A stretch of 6,171 nt of DNA, taken from Bacteroidetes bacterium UBA6063. GTDB lineage: Bacteria; Bacteroidota; Bacteroidia; NS11-12g; UBA9320. Position numbers and translations under genes: made by a program. Each line of letters begins with the position of its first letter. Position 1 is the first letter of the stretch. The stretch is from positions 1 to 6,171 of the forward strand of contig DIYD01000131.1 of NCBI GenBank assembly GCA_002428905.1, in the 5' to 3' direction. Below the pieces are notes generated by a model. That model saw only the letters and a list, made by a program, of their open reading frames with translations, ran no database searches and was not told the origin of the DNA. Of this stretch, positions 1 through 5,171 are shown piece after piece.

Positions 1-636
1 ATCGCGGGTGCCCTGAATGCAATGACACCCCTGTTCACTTTAATTATTGGCGCCCTGTTTACATCTATGGTACTGAGCAAGTCTAAGATCACCGGCGTGG
101 TGATTGGGTTGTTTGGCGCAATAGCCATTGTTTTAGGCAAGGCCATTCAGGCCAGAATAACCGGTGAAGGCGAACAACTAAGTTTTGCTGGAGGTGACGT
201 TACTTACAGCTTACTGATTGTGTTCGCCACCGTACTCTATGGCAGCAACATCAACCTCATCAAAAGCAAACTGGCCCATTATAAAGCGGTTGTAATATCC
301 ACCTTACCGCTGTTTTTTATGAGTATTCCAAGTACGCTCATACTTGTGTTTTCCAATTGGAATAATATTGAAACCTTCAACGACCCGGTTGTATTGCGAT
401 CGTTTGGTGCCATTGCCATCCTGGCGTTGCTGGGCAATTCGTTGAGTTTGTTTCTCTTTAATCGACTTATACAAACGAGCGGGCCGGTCTTTGCAAGCTC
501 TGTCACCTACTTCATTCCCATTGTTGCGCTTTTGCTTGGTTGGTTCGACAATGAAAAGATACTGGCTATACAATTCGCCGGAATGGTCTTGATTCTGGGT
601 GGTGTATACCTGCTAAATAAAGATCGTGCTAATTAA
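1..636 (+). CDS. EamA/DMT-family transporter, C-terminal part (5' end outside window)
   Basis: Probable inner-membrane metabolite or drug transporter of the drug/metabolite transporter superfamily; the substrate cannot be told from sequence. The frame is open from base 1 (IAGALNA precedes the first internal Met at base 22), so the gene starts upstream. About 211 residues are visible of a usual 290-310. The opening stretch, ALNAMTPLFTLIIGALF, is typical of the end of the first EamA repeat, where a polar Asn and Pro sit in a helix. A second repeat follows, with hydrophobic helices from about VTYSLLIVFATVLYG, through ISTLPLFFMSIPS, SFGAIAILALLGNSLSLFLF and GPVFASSVTYFIPIVALLLGW, to the final QFAGMVLILGGVYLL, ending in a short basic tail (NKDRAN). 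That is the family's ten-helix, two-repeat plan. The TAA stop overlaps by 8 bases the stop region of the convergent XRE gene. Family assignment is firm; substrate is unknown. Confidence 0.88.
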   Translation: MAGALNAMTPLFTLIIGALFTSMVLSKSKITGVVIGLFGAIAIVLGKAIQARITGEGEQLSFAGGDVTYSLLIVFATVLYGSNINLIKSKLAHYKAVVISTLPLFFMSIPSTLILVFSNWNNIETFNDPVVLRSFGAIAILALLGNSLSLFLFNRLIQTSGPVFASSVTYFIPIVALLLGWFDNEKILAIQFAGMVLILGGVYLLNKDRAN

Positions 637-976
637 AAAGTGCGTCTAAGGCGTCGAAACGACGTTTCAGAATCTTCATATCTCCCATCACCTTAAAGTA
701 ATCCGCTTTTAAAGCTTCCAGTTCCACTTCTACGGCACGAAATGCTTCGTTATTATCGGTTGAATGCATAGAACCAATACCGGACAATAGCCAATTGGCC
801 GACAAGTTTGGATAGGACGCAATCATCTTTTGCACCAAATCCAAACCCACTTTGTTTCTTCCACTGCTCACATGACTGATTACCGAAGGAGACACACCGA
901 GCTGTTTAGCAAATTCACTTTTGGACAAGCCCGTTTGAGTCAAAAATTCCAACACACGCCTGTTGATCGCTTCCAT
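629..976 (-). CDS. XRE-family (HTH_3) transcriptional regulator, 115 aa
   Basis: Small DNA-binding repressor-like protein. Residues about 7-42 form the Cro/CI-type helix-turn-helix: the segment GLSKSEFAKQLGVSPSVISH carries the usual positions (A23, G27, V28, S29, I33, S34), followed by SSGRNK. Residues 60-70 (ANWLLSGIGSM) are the NWLL-G-G element found in many Bacteroidota members of this family. Residues about 78-112 are charged heptad-like sequence (VEVELEALKADYF, then MKILKRRFDAL), probably a dimerising coiled coil. There is no S24 peptidase or other sensor domain, so it is unlikely to be a LexA/CI-type self-cleaving repressor. The ATG lies at 974-976; upstream the frame closes at 992-994, so no longer ATG/GTG start is available. 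The start codon is embedded in the first of three palindromes (976-1035), strongly suggesting autoregulation. Its targets beyond itself, possibly the divergent membrane-protein gene, are inferred only. Confidence 0.87.
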   Translation of the reverse strand: MEAINRRVLEFLTQTGLSKSEFAKQLGVSPSVISHVSSGRNKVGLDLVQKMIASYPNLSANWLLSGIGSMHSTDNNEAFRAVEVELEALKADYFKVMGDMKILKRRFDALDALFN

Positions 977-1035
977 TTTACAAATGTATAGTTATTTTAC
1001 AAATGTAAAATTCATTCTGTTTTACATTTGTAAAT
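976..1035. promoter_or_regulatory. Three-copy palindromic operator array at the XRE gene start
   Basis: Three palindromes share the plan TTTTACA-2 bases-TGTAAAA. Site 1 (976-991, TTTTACA AA TGTATAG) overlaps the XRE start codon. Site 2 (995-1010, TTTTACA AA TGTAAAA) is perfect in both arms. Site 3 (1020-1035, TTTTACA TT TGTAAAT) has one mismatch. Left ends are 19 and 25 bases apart, roughly two helical turns and slightly over two. Each contains TACATTTG, a full match to the Bacteroidota -7 box TAnnTTTG: on the minus strand in sites 1 (981-988) and 2 (1000-1007), on the plus strand in site 3 (1023-1030). Binding by the XRE protein is inferred from the position and the dyad symmetry. If the box in site 1 is the active one, the repressor mRNA would begin at or next to its ATG. 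Confidence 0.8.
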
Positions 1036-1094
1036 CACTGTTGATCGAAGCTCTGCATTGGATGTATTAATTCACTTTAAACAACGGCCATAAC

Positions 1095-1129
1095 CAATTG
1101 ATTTTATGTGTTTTAAAATCCATTAATTG
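1095..1129. repeat. Imperfect inverted repeat in the intergenic region
   Basis: The arms GATTTTA (1100-1106) and TAAAATC (1114-1120) are exact reverse complements around a 7-base loop. Outside them, CAATT (1095-1099) and AATTG (1125-1129) also pair, leaving a 4-base bulge (CATT). It lies upstream of the promoter for the gene at 1207, so it would not be in that mRNA; a protein-binding site is more likely than an RNA hairpin. The sequence is A/T-rich, so chance is a real alternative. Confidence 0.4.
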
Positions 1130-1140
1130 ACAAATGTTAA
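1127..1140. promoter_or_regulatory. Degenerate fourth copy of the XRE-type operator
   Basis: TTGACAAATGTTAA shares the central ACAAATGT with operator sites 1 and 2, but its outer arms differ (TTGACA/TGTTAA, one mismatch in dyad symmetry). It lies about 20 bases upstream of the -33 element of the gene at 1207, a position from which a bound repressor could affect that promoter. The link is inferred from sequence similarity only. Confidence 0.4.
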
Positions 1141-1160
1141 TATTCTGGAAGTTTTATTGT

Positions 1161-1190
1161 TTTGCCTTAGCGAAGTTGACTTTATATTTG
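1161..1190 (+). promoter_or_regulatory. Bacteroidota-type promoter for the membrane-protein gene at 1207
   Basis: TTTG at 1161-1164 and TATATTTG (TAnnTTTG) at 1183-1190 are separated by 18 bases, matching the -33/-7 pattern of the Bacteroidota primary sigma factor. Transcription would start near 1196, leaving a leader of only about 10 bases before the ATG. That leaves no room for a riboswitch. Confidence 0.75.
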
Positions 1191-1206
1191 CGTAAAAGAC
1201 GTAGAA

Positions 1207-1782
1207 ATGAGAAAGATTGGAGAGATTTCAGCCATTGTTTTACTATTAAGCTTAAGTAGATTAGCGATTAGCGTTCCTAATCTGGAGCCAATTGGTACTG
1301 CTGCTTTATTTGGAGGTGCCCTTTTAGGGTCGCGTTACCTGAAATTCTTAATCCCTATTCTAGCTCTTTTTATTGGTGATCTGGTAATTGCCAACCTGGC
1401 TCCCACGTATTCAGGCCACCTATTTAGCATCACCTTCTTCGCGATTTACTTGTCGTTTGCGGCCACTGTTCTTATTGGTAAGACATTAATTGGTAGCAAC
1501 CCAAAGATGAAGAATGTTGTATTAGCGGGTGTTTTAAGCAGTGTAGTATTCTTTCTAGTGACCAATTTTGCTGCTTGGGCTGACCCGATACACGGTTTCT
1601 ACAGCAGGGATTTAGCTGGTTTGATGCAAAGCTACATAGCTGGTTTGGCGTTCTATAAAAATGAATTGTTCGGAAACTTCTTCCTGAACTCGTTAATCTC
1701 TAATGTGGGATTCTCCGTATTGGTATTTGGATTGTATGGATACTACCAGCGATCTGTATCTTCTGAGCAGTCCATTGCTTAA
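1207..1782 (+). CDS. Integral membrane protein, DUF6580-like, 191 aa
   Basis: Hydrophobic protein of about six helices (roughly residues 7-24, 30-45, 46-64, 71-92, 103-124 and 156-180, with a weaker segment near 137-150), presumably in the inner membrane. Conserved-looking features are R18 in the first helix, the block PNLEPIGTAALFGGALLGSR (24-43), a buried acidic residue D58 (FIGDL), TNFAAW (119-124), and the loop with DLAGL (135-139) and Y143. This layout, with a P-N-P-hydrophobic-G-G block and a late N-F-W motif, agrees with the uncharacterised DUF6580 family, whose members are sometimes mislabelled MreD or ECF-transporter S component. A solute-binding membrane component is possible; no substrate is evident. 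The ATG follows its own promoter by 16 bases with no clear Shine-Dalgarno. The gene is convergent with the serine operon, with 15 bases between the two stops. Family name by recollection of motifs only. Confidence 0.72.
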   Translation: MRKIGEISAIVLLLSLSRLAISVPNLEPIGTAALFGGALLGSRYLKFLIPILALFIGDLVIANLAPTYSGHLFSITFFAIYLSFAATVLIGKTLIGSNPKMKNVVLAGVLSSVVFFLVTNFAAWADPIHGFYSRDLAGLMQSYIAGLAFYKNELFGNFFLNSLISNVGFSVLVFGLYGYYQRSVSSEQSIA

Positions 1783-1797
1783 GTCGGTAATAGCTTC

Positions 1798-2997
1798 TTA
1801 TCTATATCGATCCGCATAGGGCTGAATAAATAAGCCTGATTCGCTTTTAGGTTCTACATAAGTGCTCTTGGGTGGCATAACCTGATGGTTGTCAGATATC
1901 TGCGCAATTTCTTCAAAGGTGCATGGATGCAACAAGAACAAGAAATATCCCGGTGTATTTGACTTCATTACACCCTCGCGAATCTCGTCTTCACTCGCCA
2001 GGAACGTAATTCGATCATCTAAACGTGAATCCTCGATATGGAATACCGAACGGAGCACAGTTTCTTCCAGTAAGCGAACATCCAGCTCATTGGTGTTGCC
2101 TTTGTATTTTAGCAAATAACTGCCTTCTGCGCTCTTGAAAATAAATTCGCCTTTATGCTCCGGACGAATGGCGTAATCAGGCACTTCTTCCAGGTCAAAC
2201 CACTGATCCAACTGACGAACTACCGTATCGAACGAAATAGAATCTTCTTTAACTATTCGATGAAACGGATTGATAGTCAGCTGGTTGCAATCTAAAACAA
2301 AACTGATGCAATAGCGGTAGGCATCTGTTTTATTCTCGGTGTACAAATTAGAGATACTTGCAATACGATGATGGCCGTCCATAATGTAGAACTCATCCAA
2401 CGACGACATTTCGTCTTGAATGACCTGAATCACATCCGGATCATCAATCACCCATACCTGGTGCCGACGGTCGTTCTTTTTAAATTCGGTATCTGCCTCC
2501 CCCTGGATAATCCATCGCAACAAGTCCTCAAGCGATTGCTTGTGATGATGGCTTAACAGTATGGGCTCACCAACTACTTGTGTCGTTTTAATATAGTCCG
2601 CTAGGAATTGTTCAGTAGATGGTCTGGTATGTTCGTGTTTCTTAATTCGATCATTTCCATAATCCACCATATCGCATAAGCCTATAATTCCCGTATGCGA
2701 TACTCCATGTACCGTTTGGCGATAAACGTAAAATATATCGTCTTTAAAGTTTTCAATCACCTCAGAATCAACCATATAATCAAAGAACACTTTCGCATTT
2801 TTAAAGAATTCGGTCGAACTTGGCTCGATTTTAGGGTTCAGCAAGTGATTTTTAGACATGTGAAGGTAACACGACGGATTTTGTCGTAATTCCTCTAAGA
2901 GTTCTTGATCTGAATTAAAATCAGCAGAACTTACCGTAACCTCGGAAATAAAGTTGGGCGTTGCCTTGTACGCCTTAAACGGTTTTAATGCAGGCAC
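1798..2997 (-). CDS. DUF1015 family protein, third cistron of the serine operon, 399 aa
   Basis: Soluble protein of unestablished function. Family landmarks run in order along the chain: ALKPFKAYKAT near the N terminus (3-13), IKKHEHTRP (118-126), FYIMDGHHRIAS (203-214), LTINPFHRIVKE (240-251) and MPPKSTYVEPK (374-384), then SGLFIQPY near the end. Length matches full-length DUF1015 proteins. DGHHR resembles the phosphate-binding G-x-H/R-R element of the ParB/sulfiredoxin/serine-kinase fold, which may be why relatives are sometimes labelled ParB/Spo0J-like; there is no DNA-binding HTH here. It begins 8 bases after serA stops, so the two are cotranscribed. I infer a role in serine or phosphoserine metabolism (kinase, phosphotransferase or regulator), unproven. 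The start is GTG (2995-2997), supported by AGAGG five bases upstream and by the family's usual N terminus beginning right there. Confidence 0.88.
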   Translation of the reverse strand: MPALKPFKAYKATPNFISEVTVSSADFNSDQELLEELRQNPSCYLHMSKNHLLNPKIEPSSTEFFKNAKVFFDYMVDSEVIENFKDDIFYVYRQTVHGVSHTGIIGLCDMVDYGNDRIKKHEHTRPSTEQFLADYIKTTQVVGEPILLSHHHKQSLEDLLRWIIQGEADTEFKKNDRRHQVWVIDDPDVIQVIQDEMSSLDEFYIMDGHHRIASISNLYTENKTDAYRYCISFVLDCNQLTINPFHRIVKEDSISFDTVVRQLDQWFDLEEVPDYAIRPEHKGEFIFKSAEGSYLLKYKGNTNELDVRLLEETVLRSVFHIEDSRLDDRITFLASEDEIREGVMKSNTPGYFLFLLHPCTFEEIAQISDNHQVMPPKSTYVEPKSESGLFIQPYADRYR

Positions 2998-3008
2998 AGC
3001 GACCTCTA
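2998..3008 (-). promoter_or_regulatory. Shine-Dalgarno site for the GTG-started DUF1015 gene
   Basis: On the minus strand AGAGG (3007-3003) lies 5 bases before the GTG start and overlaps the TAG stop of serA (3008-3006). A purine-rich site this good is unusual for the window and may compensate for the GTG start or support re-initiation by ribosomes finishing serA. Confidence 0.6.
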
Positions 3009-3962
3009 ATTAAAGTGTGCAATAATCTTATTGGCAAGTTCTTCGCCAATACGCTCCTGTGCTTCACTCGTTGCTGCTCCAATGTGCGGAGACAACGAAA
3101 CATCATCTCGAGTAAAGTATTCCATATTTACCGGAGGTTCTGTTTCAAACACATCCAACCCGACAGCAGATAAGTGTCCTTTGGATAGTGCCTCACTCAT
3201 CGCCTTTTCGTCTACAACTCCACCACGGGCACAGTTCACTAAGACAGCACCTTTCTTCATCAACTCGATTTCGTGCGCACCAATGACTGTCTCTCCTCCA
3301 CCAGGGATATGCAACGTAACAAAGTCACTTTGAGCAAGTAGATCATCCTTGGAAATCACCGGTACACCTAATTTGAACGATTGTGCGTTCATTTGTGGGT
3401 GAAACTTGATCTCAACTTCGGCCTCGGTTAGAAAAGGGTCGTGGGCTACCACATTCATGCCCATACCGATGGCTATACGTGCTGTCTCGCGACCAATCCT
3501 TCCAAACCCAATAACACCCAGGGTTTTACCAAACAACTCATGCCCCTTGGATGATTCTTTTTTCAACTCCTTAAAACGACCAAATTTGGTGTCGGCCATT
3601 TGTCTGTTGGTTTTATTCAGGAAACGAATGCTTGACAACAGGTGAGCGAACACCAATTCTGCAACACTGTTTGATGATGCTGCTGGTGTATTAATTACAG
3701 CAATGCCTTTGCTTTTAGCATAGTCCACATCAATATTGTCCAGACCTACTCCACCTCTACCGATTAATTTCAAGTTTGGAGCCAAATCGATTAATTCTTT
3801 GCGCACTTTAGTGGCACTACGTACCAGGATTGCGTCGTAATCGTTTAACTTTTCAGCCAGTTCTTCTTGAGGAATTGAGTTCATATCTACCTCAAAACCA
3901 GCACCTTCCAAAAGCTCTTTGCCTCTTGGGTGAATTCCGTCGTTTACTAAAATTCGTTTCAT
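3006..3962 (-). CDS. serA: D-3-phosphoglycerate dehydrogenase, short form without ACT domain
   Basis: Cytoplasmic NAD-dependent enzyme catalysing the first step of serine synthesis, 3-phosphoglycerate to 3-phosphohydroxypyruvate. At 318 residues it has only the substrate-binding and nucleotide-binding domains of the D-2-hydroxyacid dehydrogenase fold; it lacks the C-terminal regulatory ACT domain of the longer (about 410 aa) E. coli type, so classical ACT-based serine feedback is not expected. Visible landmarks: RSATKV (48-53) and GRGGVGLDNID (68-78) in the substrate domain; the Rossmann loop GFGRIG (152-157) with acidic D175 after it; catalytic R246 in NCARGG, E275 in FETEPP, and H293 in SPHIGAAT. 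All catalytic residues are present. It starts 1 base after serC stops and ends 8 bases before the DUF1015 gene. The close relation of the family to glyoxylate/hydroxypyruvate reductases is the main alternative; pairing with serC settles it. Confidence 0.95.
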   Translation of the reverse strand: MKRILVNDGIHPRGKELLEGAGFEVDMNSIPQEELAEKLNDYDAILVRSATKVRKELIDLAPNLKLIGRGGVGLDNIDVDYAKSKGIAVINTPAASSNSVAELVFAHLLSSIRFLNKTNRQMADTKFGRFKELKKESSKGHELFGKTLGVIGFGRIGRETARIAIGMGMNVVAHDPFLTEAEVEIKFHPQMNAQSFKLGVPVISKDDLLAQSDFVTLHIPGGGETVIGAHEIELMKKGAVLVNCARGGVVDEKAMSEALSKGHLSAVGLDVFETEPPVNMEYFTRDDVSLSPHIGAATSEAQERIGEELANKIIAHFN

Positions 3963-3963
3963 A

Positions 3964-5016
3964 TTACTTAAACGTTTGCATTACATTTACTAAGGCCTGA
4001 ACACTGTCGATATCCATAGCGTTATACATCGAAGCTCTAAAACCGCCAACCGATCTATGACCTTTAATACCGCTTATATTGGCTTCCGTACACGCGGCTA
4101 AGAACTCGTCATTTCTCGACGCGTCGTTGAGCAAGAATGTCGCATTCATCCAACTTCTGTCTTCCGCCGAAACCGGACATACAAAGGCGTCATTCGAATC
4201 GATTTCATTATATAACAACTCCGCTTTGGCACGGTTTCGTGCTTCAACGTTTTCAATACCCATCTTATCGATCCATTTCAATGTTTGCAACAACACATAA
4301 ATAGCAAATGCTGGTGGTGTGTTGAACATAGAATCTTTGTCAATATGAATCTGGTAATTCAGCATGGAAGGAATATGGCGGTCGACCTTACCCAATAGAT
4401 CCTTTTTGATCACGACCAGCGTAGCTCCAGCGGGTCCTAGGTTTTTCTGTGCCCCGGCATAAATAAGATCAAACTTCGTTGCGTCAATCTTGCGACTGAA
4501 GATATCCGAGCTCATATCACATACAAGCGGAATACGTGTTTCCGGATATTGGTGAAACTGACTCCCGTAAATGGTATTGTTACTTGTAAAGTGCAGGTAA
4601 TCAGCATCTTCAGGAATAACAATGTCTTTAGGAATGTACGTGTAGTTCTTGTCTTTACTCGATGCAACAACTTCCAGATCGCCAAACTTGCCTGCTTCTT
4701 TAATGGACTTGGTTGACCATACACCGGTATCGATATATGCCGCTTTAGTCTTTAGCAGGTTGTACGCAACCATAAGGAATTGCGTGCTTGCACCTCCCTG
4801 CACGAACAGAACTTCATACGCATCGTTCAGGTTCCATAACTTCTTTACCATGGCGCGCGCTTCGTCAACCACAGCAACGAATTCTTTACTTCGGTGTGAA
4901 ACCTCCAGGATGGACAATCCTGTACCTGCGAAATTCAAGAGTGCCTCAGCCCCTTTTTGAATGGCTTCTTGCGGCAGTATCGCTGGTCCGGCGGACAAAT
5001 TATGTACTTTCTGCAT
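3964..5016 (-). CDS. serC: Phosphoserine aminotransferase
   Basis: PLP-dependent cytoplasmic enzyme that converts 3-phosphohydroxypyruvate plus glutamate to O-phosphoserine and 2-oxoglutarate; SerC can also serve pyridoxine synthesis. Class V aminotransferase fold, 350 residues, normal length. Motifs: HNLSAGPAILP at the N terminus (5-15), SHRSKEF (40-46), GGASTQF (74-80) for cofactor phosphate, W100 stacking on PLP, D167 in CDMSS, K191 in GAQKNLGPAG as the Schiff-base lysine, and GHRSVGGFRASMYNA near the C terminus for substrate phosphate and carboxylate. The frame extends upstream to a GTG at 5046, but that codon lies beyond a -7 promoter box (5035-5042); the ATG at 5014-5016 also gives the family's usual N terminus, so I chose it. 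First gene of the operon serC-serA-DUF1015. Confidence 0.95.
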   Translation of the reverse strand: MQKVHNLSAGPAILPQEAIQKGAEALLNFAGTGLSILEVSHRSKEFVAVVDEARAMVKKLWNLNDAYEVLFVQGGASTQFLMVAYNLLKTKAAYIDTGVWSTKSIKEAGKFGDLEVVASSKDKNYTYIPKDIVIPEDADYLHFTSNNTIYGSQFHQYPETRIPLVCDMSSDIFSRKIDATKFDLIYAGAQKNLGPAGATLVVIKKDLLGKVDRHIPSMLNYQIHIDKDSMFNTPPAFAIYVLLQTLKWIDKMGIENVEARNRAKAELLYNEIDSNDAFVCPVSAEDRSWMNATFLLNDASRNDEFLAACTEANISGIKGHRSVGGFRASMYNAMDIDSVQALVNVMQTFK

Positions 5017-5034
5017 CAGTTTTAATATTTGCGG

Positions 5035-5065
5035 CAAAAGTATCACGAATCGTAACCAAAACCAT
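5035..5065 (-). promoter_or_regulatory. Promoter of the serine operon
   Basis: On the minus strand TACTTTTG (5042-5035) is a full TAnnTTTG -7 box. The -33 position (about 5065-5062) reads ATGG, a poor match to TTTG, with 19 bases between. Transcription would begin near 5029, leaving a leader of roughly 12 bases before the serC ATG; this placement rules out the longer GTG start. The imperfect -33 suggests moderate strength or help from an activator. Confidence 0.62.
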
Positions 5066-5078
5066 GTAATTAAAGTGT

Positions 5079-5095
5079 TAAAAACCTTGTTTTTA
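5079..5095. repeat. Perfect 7-bp inverted repeat between the divergent promoters
   Basis: TAAAAAC (5079-5085) and GTTTTTA (5089-5095) are exact reverse complements around CTT. Outside them ATGTAA (5064-5069) and TTACAT (5093-5098) also form an inverted pair. The element overlaps the -33 area of the rightward promoter (box at 5103-5110) and lies upstream of the serC promoter, a plausible operator site. It is A/T-rich, so chance cannot be excluded. Confidence 0.4.
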
Positions 5096-5102
5096 CATCG
5101 AT

Positions 5103-5110
5103 TATATTTG
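5103..5110 (+). promoter_or_regulatory. -7 box of the YihY-family gene
   Basis: TATATTTG matches TAnnTTTG exactly. No good TTG occurs at the expected 18-21 base spacing upstream (only TTG at 5087-5089, too close), so the -33 element is weak. Transcription would start near 5116 and give a leader of about 55 bases before the TTG start codon at 5172. Confidence 0.55.
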
Positions 5111-5171
5111 CCCTACATAATTCCAAAACATCAGCCTTTACGAAACATATAGAACTCGAATAGTACGTCGG

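Noticed and set aside
960..1047. 10-base direct repeat CTGTTGATCG at 960-969 and 1038-1047, flanking the operator array
   Set aside because: One copy lies inside XRE coding sequence and no further copies, target-site duplication or mobile element accompany it; a chance match is adequate.
1191..1206. Possible riboswitch ahead of the DUF6580-like gene
   Set aside because: The promoter lies directly in front of the gene, leaving a leader of about 10 bases, too short for any known riboswitch.
1783..1797. Bidirectional terminator between the convergent genes ending at 1782 and 1798
   Set aside because: The 15-base gap contains no stem of useful length and no T-tract on either strand.
3578..3590. 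Palindrome ACCAAATTTGGT inside serA
   Set aside because: It is a short A/T-centred palindrome in coding sequence, single copy, and unlike the XRE operators.
3031..3645. Open frames on the plus strand opposite serA (3031-3333 and 3406-3645)
   Set aside because: They lie antisense to a well-conserved enzyme gene, lack promoters and start signals, and give low-complexity Ser/Pro-rich translations typical of shadow frames.
5017..5046. N-terminal extension of SerC by 10 residues from the GTG at 5044-5046
   Set aside because: The extra codons cover the -7 box of the operon's promoter, and the family's N terminus begins at the ATG at 5014-5016.
4649..5152. Plus-strand open frames opposite serC and running into the intergenic region
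   Set aside because: They are antisense to serC with no initiation signals and no recognisable protein features; the final stretch overlaps the divergent promoters.
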